Source: an uncultured Bifidobacterium sp. (GTDB lineage: Bacteria; Actinomycetota; Actinomycetes; Actinomycetales; Bifidobacteriaceae). Taken from it: a stretch of 41,471 nucleotides of DNA. How positions within the stretch are numbered: the stretch's first letter is position 1; each line of letters opens with the position of its first letter. Location: assembly GCF_949292005.1 (NCBI RefSeq), contig NZ_CASEXV010000044.1, positions 1 to 41,471 on the forward strand, in the 5' to 3' direction. The position numbers were made by a program, and so were the translations under genes. Of the stretch, positions 34,281 to 41,471 are shown piece after piece. Below the pieces are notes generated by a model that saw only the letters and a program-made list of their open reading frames with translations, was not told the DNA's origin and searched no databases.

Positions 34281-34982
34281 CTACCGGCACAGACGACGCC
34301 GTATCAGCGCCTCGCAGGATTCCGCGGTTACCCCGTCATATCCATCCCATGAGGCGAACTGCTGACCATCGGAAGTGTCGACCTGCGTGTACCGCGTCTG
34401 CGCCACGGTGGTAGCACCCGATGCGACCGCCGACAACAGTCCTGTCGGGGAATCCTCCACGGCAAGGAGTCTGGCCATCGCATCCGCATCGGCGCTCCCA
34501 TCAACCCCCACTATCCGCGCGGCGGCAAGATACGGAGCGGGATCGGGCTTCTTCGCCACATCGTCATCGCCGCACACGTATCCCGCGAAACTTCCGGCCG
34601 GAGCATGCGCGATGAGATTCACGGCCATATCCCTCGGAGAGGTCGTGACGAGAACCGAAGGGATTCCCGCGGCCGACAGCGATTCAAGAACGGCGAGGAC
34701 GCCATCGATCCAGGGAACCCGCTCGAATTCGCGTCGGGCCACATGGGCGATCATCCTCCGGCCTATCTCATCCGCGTCCAGACGCGTTCCACGCTCGATC
34801 ATCTTCCGGGCGACCTCGGGAACCGGAGTGCCCGAGCACTGCCACGCCATCTCCTTGTCCCAATCGCCTCCGGCGTCCTTGGCGATGATCAGTTCGGACT
34901 CATGCCAGTAGGGCTCGGAATCAATCAGCGTGCCGTCCATATCCCACAGCACCGCGGTCAAAGCACAAAAGCGATCGGTCAT
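34281..34982 (-). CDS. HAD-superfamily phosphatase (beta-phosphoglucomutase-like)
   Basis: The catalytic loop WDMDGTLIDSEPYW supplies the nucleophile Asp and the acid/base Asp. Motif II is VLVTTSPRDMA (Thr), motif III is DDVAKKPDPAPYLAAA (Lys), and motif IV is LAVEDSPTGLLSAVASGA (Asp pair and the helix). The cap is a helical C1 type. Length 233 residues. This is the subgroup that holds beta-phosphoglucomutase and sugar phosphatases; the substrate is not determined. The start at 34982 has AGAAGG six bases upstream. It lies on the same strand as, and about 140 bases after, the MgtC-like gene. Confidence 0.9.
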   Translation of the reverse strand: MTDRFCALTAVLWDMDGTLIDSEPYWHESELIIAKDAGGDWDKEMAWQCSGTPVPEVARKMIERGTRLDADEIGRRMIAHVARREFERVPWIDGVLAVLESLSAAGIPSVLVTTSPRDMAVNLIAHAPAGSFAGYVCGDDDVAKKPDPAPYLAAARIVGVDGSADADAMARLLAVEDSPTGLLSAVASGATTVAQTRYTQVDTSDGQQFASWDGYDGVTAESCEALIRRRLCR

Positions 34983-35121
34983 GTCCATCCTTCTCAGCCG
35001 GATCCTGCGTGACGCCACCCCAGATTAGCCCAAGGCACGGAGCTCAGCATCCCGCGGTCTCCGCTAACCCGCGGTGTCGGAATCATGCATCGCGACGATC
35101 ATAACGGCGTCGCTCCCGTCG

Positions 35122-35817
35122 TCAGTCATCGCGATCAAGCAGGTCGATGTCATGCACGCCGTCCGTCTCGGCCACGGCGGTGATGAAGGCCTGCAGATCG
35201 CCCTTCCCGCTGACGCGAATGTCCACGCCGGCACCATCCCAATCGTCCCGATGGATGTCTCGCGTAGAGACGATGCGCGCGTCGAATCCCTGACCGTCGG
35301 CAAGAAGCAGCGTCTGGCGCAGGGCACCCCTGCCATCCTCGTACGTCAGACGCAGCAGATGATCCTGATCGCGCCGCAGGATCAGCGATGTCAGAGGCGC
35401 CACTGCGAAGACGACGAGGAAGTACAACGCCACGACAAGCGCCGCCGCGCCGATCATCCCCGCTCCGCAGGCCACGCCCACGGCCGCGGCCATCCAGACG
35501 GCGCTGGCGGTCGTCAGACCTCGCACGGTGTCGTTATTGAAGAAGATCACGCCGGCGCCGAGAAAGCCGATGCCGACGACCACCTGAGAGGCGATCCGCG
35601 AGGCGTCCCACGTCACGCCCGACCCCATCAGCGCGGGGATTCCCCGAATGGAGATCAGCGTGAACAGGCAACTGGCAAGACCCACGAGGATATGCGTACG
35701 GATTCCCGCGTCCTTCCGCCGCGCCTCACGTTCGAATCCGACCAGCCCGGTAAGCACCAAAGCCGCGGCGATATCGACCAGTTCGGCCGGAGTCACCATC
35801 CACGTCGTCATGGGCAT
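35122..35817 (-). CDS. MgtC/SapB-family membrane protein
   Basis: Five hydrophobic helices at residues about 12-160 with the family motifs LTGLVGFEREARRKDAGIRTHILVGLASCLF, VVVGIGFLGAGVIFF and VRGLTTASAVWMAAAVGVACGAG. A cytosolic C-terminal ACT-like domain of about 75 residues (LRLTYEDGRGALRQTLLLAD ... DLQAFITAVAETDGVHDIDLL) follows. Proteins of this family are linked to Mg2+ limitation and to regulation of other membrane enzymes. The start at 35817 lies in a GGGGGG-rich leader; ATG at 35811 is also possible. Its first about 90 bases are overlapped by the abnormal tail of the pilin reading frame. Confidence 0.9.
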   Translation of the reverse strand: MPMTTWMVTPAELVDIAAALVLTGLVGFEREARRKDAGIRTHILVGLASCLFTLISIRGIPALMGSGVTWDASRIASQVVVGIGFLGAGVIFFNNDTVRGLTTASAVWMAAAVGVACGAGMIGAAALVVALYFLVVFAVAPLTSLILRRDQDHLLRLTYEDGRGALRQTLLLADGQGFDARIVSTRDIHRDDWDGAGVDIRVSGKGDLQAFITAVAETDGVHDIDLLDRDD

Positions 35818-37741
35818 CCCCCCGCTCTCCTACCTTAAAGAATAGACGCCTGAAGAACAGGCGAGCGAAAGGCGGGAGACGCGACGAACCTCTACCGGAT
35901 GCGACGACCGCACGACCAGACGGACCGCACGCTCCAGTCCGCACGGTCCCGATGGTCTCCAGCCCGCCGTCACGGCCGAGGTCTGCGATGGGTCCGGGCA
36001 CATTCGAACAGCCGGTCGGCGTCCACGTCACGGCCTCCGCGGGACGCTCACGCGCGCATGCCGCGGGACGAGAGGAGGACAGAGAGCGTTTCGGAGCCAG
36101 GCGGCGTCGGCGGAGACGCCGGCGAGCCGCGCCCATGAGTCCAGCTCCTCCGATGAGCAGCACGCCTACCGCGAGAAGAGCCATGGTCGCCTGCGAACCC
36201 GTCAGGGGAAGACCGGGGATGGCTTCCTTGGTGTTGGTCAGCGTCAGATCCATGCCGTCCGTCACGCCGGTCTTCACGGCTACGCCGTGGTACGTCGAAT
36301 CCAGAACGTATCCGATGGGGGCCTTGGTCTCCTTGACGACGTAGCAGCGATAATCGGAGCCTTTGCCGGGATCATTCTGGGAGTCGGAGACGAACAGACC
36401 GGCGATGTCGGCCTTCCCATCGGAGTCGGACGTGAAGGTGTCACTGCCGCTGACTGGAATGGCCGTGCCGTTTGCAGCCGTGGCGGCATCTCCCGTCGTG
36501 CAGTCCGCGGCATACGGGTCCTTCGACTCAAACACCTGGAATTTCGCTCCAGACAGTGCAGAGCTCGAATCCCCGCTGTCAATCTTCTTGAGAACCAGAT
36601 CTCCCCAGTTCTGGGTGACGGAGTTCGATGGGGTGCTTGGCGTAGTGCCCGGATTAGTCGGATCAGTCGGAGGCTCCATCGGGGTCGTCGGAGGCTCCGC
36701 TGCGGTCTCGGTCGTCGACCCGAAGTACGCCGTGTTCTTAATGGCTCCGTCGCCCAAACTATTCACCGTGCCGCTGAACGTCACGACGACCTTCTTGCCT
36801 GCGTTGTTCTTCAGCCACGACAAACCATCCTGCGTGAACTGCATGGTCACAAGATTTGACGTCTTATCGACCGAGGTCACGTAGTAGCCGGAATCCAACG
36901 CCTTACCGTCAACAGTGACGGATGACACGTCATCGTCCGTCAGACGGGAATCCATGGGATCCTGGACCCAGAATCCCGAGAACTGCCTTGCATCCGCGAT
37001 CGCGGGCACTGTCACCGTCGTCGGGAACGACGCCGTGGATCCCAAGCCCAGGCTGCTCTGCACCGTCACGGTCTTGCTGATGGAGGCCACGCCGTTCTTC
37101 GGATAGACGTTGACGTCATACAGCCATCCGTTCGTTGCGTCGCTGCCTTCCGTGTCCGGATAAGGCACCGTGACAATGAACGGCTCCGCCTTGTCCACCA
37201 CGGTGCTTGATGCCGTGTTCGTGGTCGACACCTCGCACACCAGATACGCCTTTGCACCCGTGCCCGTGTCAATCGTCGCCTTCCCGTCCGAATCCGTCGC
37301 GGACGACACGATCGGGTCACCCAGGGTCTGACCGGTCAGGGTCGGCGTCCCCGTCAGCGTCGTTCCGGAATAGGAGACTCCATCGCATGCCGTGCCATCG
37401 GCAATGGACGCCACAGGGCTGCTCGTCCAGCCGTTCACTGTCGTCCATCCCGAATTGGTCGCGAGATCGACCGACGTGATTGGATATGCGGCGAAGACGA
37501 CGCCGACCAGACCCTTGAAATTCTTGGGCGCCGTGCCGGATGCCGTTCCCGAATCGGAATCCCCCTGCTGCTCTCCCTTATGAATGATGATCGAACCCGA
37601 CTGGCTCTCATCGATGTTCCCGTAATGCGCAGTGGACGTATCGGCGGTGGCCGTGGTGGCGGTGAGACCTCCCGCCAGTAGACAGGCGGCGACGACGGCT
37701 GCGGCTGCCATGCCGGCCGACCTGCGGACGTGTTCCCTCAT
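35726..37741 (-). CDS. Sortase-dependent backbone pilin with a long extension past its LPLTG signal
   Basis: The start at 37741 has AAGGA seven bases upstream and gives a signal peptide ending near TATA-DTS. A pilin motif, WLYDVNVYPKN, lies at about residues 207-217; its Lys is the usual pilus polymerisation residue. After D1/D2-type fimbrial domains (SISKTVTVQSSLGLGST onward) comes a Cna_B domain with an E-box (YVVKETKAPIGY). LPLTG is at 511-515, followed by a hydrophobic helix and RRRLRRRR. That would normally be the end, but the frame continues for about another 120 residues of Arg/Gly/Ser-rich sequence, crosses a terminator-like hairpin and overlaps mgtC. The extension is probably not native. 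Family role: polymerised shaft of a surface pilus. Confidence 0.83.
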   Translation of the reverse strand: MREHVRRSAGMAAAAVVAACLLAGGLTATTATADTSTAHYGNIDESQSGSIIIHKGEQQGDSDSGTASGTAPKNFKGLVGVVFAAYPITSVDLATNSGWTTVNGWTSSPVASIADGTACDGVSYSGTTLTGTPTLTGQTLGDPIVSSATDSDGKATIDTGTGAKAYLVCEVSTTNTASSTVVDKAEPFIVTVPYPDTEGSDATNGWLYDVNVYPKNGVASISKTVTVQSSLGLGSTASFPTTVTVPAIADARQFSGFWVQDPMDSRLTDDDVSSVTVDGKALDSGYYVTSVDKTSNLVTMQFTQDGLSWLKNNAGKKVVVTFSGTVNSLGDGAIKNTAYFGSTTETAAEPPTTPMEPPTDPTNPGTTPSTPSNSVTQNWGDLVLKKIDSGDSSSALSGAKFQVFESKDPYAADCTTGDAATAANGTAIPVSGSDTFTSDSDGKADIAGLFVSDSQNDPGKGSDYRCYVVKETKAPIGYVLDSTYHGVAVKTGVTDGMDLTLTNTKEAIPGLPLTGSQATMALLAVGVLLIGGAGLMGAARRRLRRRRLAPKRSLSSSRPAACARERPAEAVTWTPTGCSNVPGPIADLGRDGGLETIGTVRTGACGPSGRAVVASGRGSSRLPPFARLFFRRLFFKVGERGDAHDDVDGDSGRTGRYRRGFGAYRAGRIRT
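35841..35863 (-). terminator. Terminator-like hairpin downstream of the pilin gene
   Basis: Leftward reading gives CGCCTG, loop TTCTT, CAGGCG, then TCTATTCTTT. The hairpin lies upstream of the mgtC start and inside the extended pilin frame. This suggests that the pilus message normally ends here. Confidence 0.6.
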
Positions 37742-37830
37742 GGTTATTCCTTCCTCTTCTTGTTCTTCGCTGACGTGTTCATAAATTGCGGGTTCGTACA
37801 CGTTGTCCGAGGTCGACCCGCGGATGACCG

Positions 37831-39765
37831 TCATGCGGCCGCCCCTTCCCCGGAATCGCCCGGTCGATGGATATGGGGAAGAGAGAATCCGACTCCGGTG
37901 CGGGAGCGCTTCCACAGCAGAAGTCCGACCGCCAGAGCTCCCAGCACGAAGACGGAACCGATGACGCGGAAGACCCATGTGCCGATTCCGCCGGTGAGAG
38001 GCAGCGTGGGGATTGACGTCTTGGCATTCGGGATCGAAGTCGTGGACGTGGTGCCGCCGTCTACCGTGAGCGTCGGCGTCAGGGACTCGCCGGAAATCGT
38101 GAAGCCATAGGTTGTCCCATCCTTCACGTATCCCGCAGGGGCGGTCTTTTCCGTGAGCTTGTAGTGTCCCCATCTGAGTCCGATAAGGCGAAATGCTCCG
38201 GGGATCGAATCGGAATCGTCGTAGTCACCGGTTGTGCATGAATCCGACGTGCAGTCGGTGATTCCATCGGTTCCGCTCACAGTGGAGTAGGTGACGCTGT
38301 CACCACTGCTGCTGTACTGCAACTCCCAGGTCGATCCGGAAAGCTTCGTGCCCGTCGAAGCCGAATCGGCCTTATCCCATGAGATGGTTCCAGATTGGGA
38401 GGCGTTGGTGAAGGTGCACGTGACGGCGGCGCCGTCGACGACGGTGACTTTGTCATTCTCGTCGACGGCAACGGACGAGGAATCATTCTCGTCCGAACAG
38501 CTTAGGCCAGCTTGCTCATAGCCGCTGCCCTTTGTTGTGTCGTTCGGGGATTCGCTCAGATCGTACGACCCCGGTGCTGCGAGTACGTAGGAAGACGTAC
38601 CTGTCAACGTTGAATTCGTTGAGGAATCCGATGGATCGTTCTGCGTAAACTCGTACTTTGCGGGATCGTCCGATGCGGATGCGGCGGCGAGCGTCCAGTC
38701 GCTGGGTTTGAGCGTTCCGCCGTTGGTGTTGTCCACCGTTTTCGTGAGCTTGAGCTTGGTGAGGTTGAGGGTATAGTCACCGACCTCTCCACCGTCCGTA
38801 GTGACGCCAGCGGGTGCCAGTTCACCATTCTCGTAGGCGCTTTTCGTGACAATTCTGACGCGCATGAACATGCGGGAGGGATGGCCTGTGGCGACGGCAT
38901 CGCCGACGCTGCTGCCAATGGGAACGGTCCACTTCAGCGTCGCCGTAACGCCGGAACATTGAGACGCATTGCTCTCTTCGTCAGTGTCGACCGTCCCGGA
39001 TGAATCGGCGAATTCCCCGTTCTGGTTCCAATCGATCCATCCCCGGACATAGGCTCCGGTACCGTCCGTCGTGCAGCTCACCGTCTGGGTGTAGGTCTTC
39101 CCGTCGGCGGAGTATCCACCGCTGACCAGGCCATTATCATTGGGCAGCCCATCCTCATCGTCCCCGTCACCCGTTGCATCGTCGGAATACTGGTCACCGC
39201 CGTCGCTGTCAACCGTGGTGCCCAGCCGAGGCTCCGGCTCACCGGATATCGCCTTGTTATCGGCTTCGGCCGCCGCCGACAGATTATAGGAATCGCCGCC
39301 GCCTGCGGTGGCATCGCTCGTCTTCGTGATGTCAGCGCCGATTCCGCCACCGCTCCACGTGGGTTGGAGCACGGACCCGGCTTCGCCATAGGACCCTGGG
39401 GCGTCACCAAAGTCAGTGCCGAGAACCACGCCCAGCGCCACAGCCGTTTGTCCCGCGCCGTAGAGATGAACAAAAGCGGATACCGTCGAACCGGAATGCT
39501 GCAGGAAGAGCACCGACGACGGGCCGCCAAAGCTAGGTGCCATGGCCGTATCCGGATCGCCGACATCAGCCTTCCATGCGGCGTTCGGATTTTTTCGCCG
39601 CCGCGGATTGATCGCATTGAAGTCCATTGGACCTGAAACGAATCCCGGAATGCGTGACGCCTCCGACGGCGTCGGAATAGGGATAGTCTGCGACTGAGGA
39701 CGAGCTCGTGCACGAACGGGCGCTGTCCAGAAGCCTCCAGGTGTAGCTTCCGTTGTCCTTTTCAA
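37831..39765 (-). CDS. CshA/GEVED-type surface adhesin, C-terminal part (frame-split gene)
   Basis: This frame carries most of a large surface protein whose signal peptide lies in the overlapping frame upstream. In order: the end of a CshA-like non-repetitive domain (AMAPSFGGPSSVLFLQHSGST, ALGVVLGTDFGDAPGSYGEA), an Asp-rich linker, a GEVED-type module (RGWIDWNQNGEFADSSG ... GEVGDYTLNLTKL), a prealbumin-like domain, and a SpaA domain with an E-box (YKLTEKTAPAGYV). It ends LPLTGG, a hydrophobic helix and KRSRTG, so sortase would anchor it. The first ATG at 39765 has no signal peptide and no good ribosome site, so on its own this part would not be exported. It lies 89 bases before the backbone pilin, so a tip or ancillary pilin is likely. 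Confidence 0.75.
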   Translation of the reverse strand: MKRTTEATPGGFWTAPVRARARPQSQTIPIPTPSEASRIPGFVSGPMDFNAINPRRRKNPNAAWKADVGDPDTAMAPSFGGPSSVLFLQHSGSTVSAFVHLYGAGQTAVALGVVLGTDFGDAPGSYGEAGSVLQPTWSGGGIGADITKTSDATAGGGDSYNLSAAAEADNKAISGEPEPRLGTTVDSDGGDQYSDDATGDGDDEDGLPNDNGLVSGGYSADGKTYTQTVSCTTDGTGAYVRGWIDWNQNGEFADSSGTVDTDEESNASQCSGVTATLKWTVPIGSSVGDAVATGHPSRMFMRVRIVTKSAYENGELAPAGVTTDGGEVGDYTLNLTKLKLTKTVDNTNGGTLKPSDWTLAAASASDDPAKYEFTQNDPSDSSTNSTLTGTSSYVLAAPGSYDLSESPNDTTKGSGYEQAGLSCSDENDSSSVAVDENDKVTVVDGAAVTCTFTNASQSGTISWDKADSASTGTKLSGSTWELQYSSSGDSVTYSTVSGTDGITDCTSDSCTTGDYDDSDSIPGAFRLIGLRWGHYKLTEKTAPAGYVKDGTTYGFTISGESLTPTLTVDGGTTSTTSIPNAKTSIPTLPLTGGIGTWVFRVIGSVFVLGALAVGLLLWKRSRTGVGFSLPHIHRPGDSGEGAAA

Positions 39766-40351
39766 TAGGCGAGCCGAAGATGTACTCCTGGTGCTTACCG
39801 GAGTCCCAGTTGTTGGATTCAGCGTCCGCGAACACCAGTCCGGAAAGCCGTATGGGCGTCGGATTCCCGTTCACCTCGCGATAGGCACTGCACGAGAAGG
39901 TGAAATAGGCGTTCCCGTAATTCGTGTTGTTCTTCAGACCGGTTATGCCGGTCCCACGATAAAGATGGTTGAGTCCTCCGCTCCATGAATTTGTGCCCGT
40001 CTCGAATGACGCGACCGAATCATTGTTCGCCGCATCACTATGCGCATATGAGCATGTGATGTAGTTGCCGCCTCCCAACGACATCGTCACATCCTGAGAT
40101 TCAGGCATCGTCCCCGTAGACCATGGAATCCACATGATGTTCGATCGATACGCCCCAACCCCCGCAGTGGCGTACACGGGGTCGACCGCGGTGGAGACAT
40201 CCGCCGAAGCGGCGGGTGCCATGAAAGCCAATCCCAACGACAATACGAGCGCGCCCGCACGCAGGAACGCATCACGCGCCCGCACGCTGCGCCGAATATG
40301 AGAAGGAGGAGTCCCGTCCCCCACGCCCGACGATCCCGCCGAATTCCTCAT
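39566..40351 (-). CDS. CshA-type surface adhesin, N-terminal part (frame-split gene)
   Basis: The start at 40351 has AAGGAG six bases upstream and leads to an export signal (RAGALVLSLGLAFMAPAASA). The mature part (VTMSLGGGNYITCSYAHSD ... NPTPIRLSGLVFADAESNNW ... SYTWRLLDSARSC ... SGIRFRSNGLQCD) is the start of a CshA-like adhesin domain. It then runs into a run of six A and stops shortly after, at KKSERRMEG. If one A were absent the frame would continue as AAAKNPNAAWKADVGD into the downstream part. Taken alone, the product would be a secreted, non-anchored fragment of about 260 residues. Confidence 0.72.
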   Translation of the reverse strand: MRNSAGSSGVGDGTPPSHIRRSVRARDAFLRAGALVLSLGLAFMAPAASADVSTAVDPVYATAGVGAYRSNIMWIPWSTGTMPESQDVTMSLGGGNYITCSYAHSDAANNDSVASFETGTNSWSGGLNHLYRGTGITGLKNNTNYGNAYFTFSCSAYREVNGNPTPIRLSGLVFADAESNNWDSGKHQEYIFGSPIEKDNGSYTWRLLDSARSCTSSSSVADYPYSDAVGGVTHSGIRFRSNGLQCDQSAAAKKSERRMEG

Positions 40352-40850
40352 ACCGCTCTCCTTCAAAACCCGCCTCGAAGCGTCCACCAATTCCAAGAAG
40401 CACAAGCACGGTAATTCCTGCCTTCACGATCACGCGAGACACCGCACAGCCATCACCACACCTTGGAGTCGACCGACGAAGAACCCAGCTCATGGCTCAT
40501 AGGACTCAGCTTTCCCACGGCCCTCCTTCCATGCACTTTCAACTTCCGACGCTAAAGGACGCATCGAGCTCCGGTTGCCTTCTCCTTGTTTTTCACCCGA
40601 TCAATCACTCGGCATTCATCAGAACCGTCATATCCATCACACCTATGCCATGCTGTTCATCATCTATTCAGACGCGGATATCACCCTCCCAACCGGTGTT
40701 GCCTCATCGGAACAAGCCGACGATCCGGACTCCTCGCTTCCCCATATCACCGCATGAACTCCACGGTCCAGTTCACCGGGCAATCAGACGACCACCGGCG
40801 CGAATCCGACATCCTCTTCCTTTCCCTTCGAGCCCTCGGCCAAAGAGCGA

Positions 40851-40882
40851 CATGAGAATCCAACGGCATGAGAATCCAACGC
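40851..40882. repeat. 16-bp tandem duplication
   Basis: CATGAGAATCCAACGG (40851-40866) is followed directly by CATGAGAATCCAACGC (40867-40882), one mismatch in the last base. Confidence 0.93.
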
Positions 40883-40919
40883 GGGGCCGGAACCGTCTTT
40901 ACGACGATTCCGACCCCGC
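40881..40919 (-). terminator. Possible terminator after the partial pilin gene
   Basis: GCGGGGCCGGAA (40881-40892) pairs with TTCCGACCCCGC (40908-40919), one mismatch. The leftward side continues GTTGGATTCTC without a T-run, so function as a terminator is only likely. Confidence 0.5.
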
Positions 40920-40953
40920 ATCTTCTCGAGCTACCCCGCATCTTCTCGGGCTA
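40914..40953. repeat. 20-bp tandem duplication
   Basis: The unit at 40914-40933, which begins CCCCGCATCTTCTCGAG, is repeated at 40934-40953 with a single A-to-G difference. Its first bases overlap the right arm of the hairpin at 40908-40919. Confidence 0.93.
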
Positions 40954-41004
40954 CGTAGATCTATTGCTCCGCGTCATCTCCTTTCCAGGAGATCTCCTCT
41001 CGGC

Positions 41005-41471
41005 TCAGCGCCCGACATGGCGTGCTCCGCGGTTCCGCATTCCGGTGAGTACAAGTCCCGCTGCAACGCACAGCAGCGCGACGATGATGAGACCGAACAG
41101 CGCGACTCCCGTCGAGGCCAACGCCGTGACCCGATGGGTCCATTCCGCTTCCGCCGTCTTCGACGTGGTCGCGCTTCCGTTGGATGAGCTTCCATGAGCC
41201 GGAGACGGTGGCGGAGCCGATCGGCTGGTCGTCTCCCACCGTGACCTGGGTCAGGTCGTCGCTGATCTCGTACCCCGAGGGTGCGGTGACCTCCTTCACC
41301 CAGTAGGTTCCCGCCGTATTCACCGTCGGCGCGACCCAGTCGCCGTTGGCGTTCTTCACCCGGAGGAACCCGTCCACGACGGCCACGTCATCGACGGCAA
41401 CCGTGCTCTTGTCGGACTTCAGGATCTGGAACCTGGCGCTCTTGTCCGTGATCCGCTTCGTAAGGTCGGAG
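41005..41471 (-). pseudogene. SpaA-type pilin/adhesin, 3' end only, frame-shifted before its LAxTG anchor
   Basis: The frame enters from the right edge and encodes a SpaA/Cna_B domain (KSARFQILKSDKSTVAV ... GTYWVKEVTAPSGYEI, an E-box) up to GDDQPIGSATVSG. The expected sorting signal is in another frame: a Ser/Thr linker, then HRVTALASTGVALFG, a hydrophobic helix, and MRNRGARHVGR with TGA at 41005. The two frames meet at TTGGATGAGC/TTCCATGAGC (41180-41199), a 10-bp imperfect tandem duplication; removing one unit gives VSGSSNGSATTSK in frame with the anchor. As it stands, translation continues in the wrong frame to 40961 and the product has no anchor. This could be a phase-variable state, a fixed mutation or an error. 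Confidence 0.72.
41180..41199. repeat. 10-bp imperfect tandem duplication inside the pilin gene
   Basis: TTGGATGAGC is followed directly by TTCCATGAGC, eight of ten bases identical. The unit is not a multiple of three, so gain or loss changes the reading frame. Confidence 0.9.

Larger units (their letters stand above)
40352..41004. other. Intergenic region with tandem repeats between two surface-protein genes
   Basis: About 650 bases. The right half holds the 16-bp and 20-bp tandem duplications and a hairpin that could end the upstream pilin transcript. The left half should hold the adhesin promoter. Two short leftward frames with overlapping stop/start (from about 40565) are too short and too poorly placed to be supported as genes. 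Confidence 0.5.

Noticed and set aside
35899..36344. Rightward frames opposite the pilin tail
   Set aside because: They mirror the Arg-rich pilin end and show no homology or start signals.
40272..40580. Two short leftward frames with overlapping stop/start and a GGAG site, which might be a leader peptide
   Set aside because: The first has only about 24 codons, and the second overlaps the real adhesin start in another frame. Nothing beyond the GGAG supports translation.
1..41471. CRISPR arrays or insertion sequences
   Set aside because: No regularly spaced repeats and no transposase-like frame with terminal inverted repeats were seen.

Overview
The window looks like a chromosomal segment of a high-GC Gram-positive actinobacterium, most likely a Bifidobacterium or close relative. 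The signs are Cna_B/SpaA-type sortase-dependent pilins, a secreted DUF1524 nuclease with ChW repeats, a polyprenol-phosphate-mannose protein mannosyltransferase, a Kup transporter with long tails, and GC-rich codon use. This placement is inference; no 16S or other marker was searched.

Layout. 1-1764: the 5' two thirds of a secreted GH78-type alpha-L-rhamnosidase, cut by the window edge. 2010-4330: tRNA-Ser(GGA) followed by a decayed stretch: an Abi-like remnant, an inverted repeat, a small winged-helix ORF, a broken AlbA_2/HATPase regulator, and an array of TCTCTGAATT motifs upstream of it. 4511-9952: surface and wall genes (secreted HNH nuclease with ChW repeats, short-chain dehydrogenase, GH25 muramidase, membrane-anchored polysaccharide deacetylase). 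10097-12400: a DtxR/MntR-type repressor convergent with mntH, with a palindrome over the mntH promoter. 12628-15436: an FtsX/MacB-like permease and an ABC ATPase that has lost most nucleotide-binding motifs. 15531-31809: an HD hydrolase, a class II amidotransferase, kup, tatD, a heterodimeric ABC exporter, metG, two small genes of uncertain role, rsmI, a protein O-mannosyltransferase and a TetR regulator. 32036-35817: DedA protein, tRNA-Ala(CGC), NmrA-like oxidoreductase, HAD phosphatase and MgtC-like protein. 35726-41471: a leftward pilus/adhesin cluster of three sortase substrates.

What stands out. All three sortase substrates have an abnormal reading frame. The rightmost one is shifted out of frame by a 10-bp imperfect tandem duplication just before its LAxTG anchor. 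The CshA-like adhesin is split, most simply at a run of six A. The backbone pilin reads about 120 residues past its LPLTG sorting signal, through a terminator-like hairpin and into mgtC. Similar 9-20 bp tandem duplications occur at other places in the window, so slipped-strand mutation seems a recurrent mode of change here. Sequencing or assembly error must be excluded first. The second notable system is the permease/ATPase pair at 12628-15436, where Walker A, the signature motif and the H-loop are all degenerate and about 200 acidic residues are added to the ATPase N-terminus.

Most central genes (metG, rsmI, kup, mntH, tatD) are ordinary and confidently assigned. No CRISPR array, insertion sequence or sortase gene was seen.
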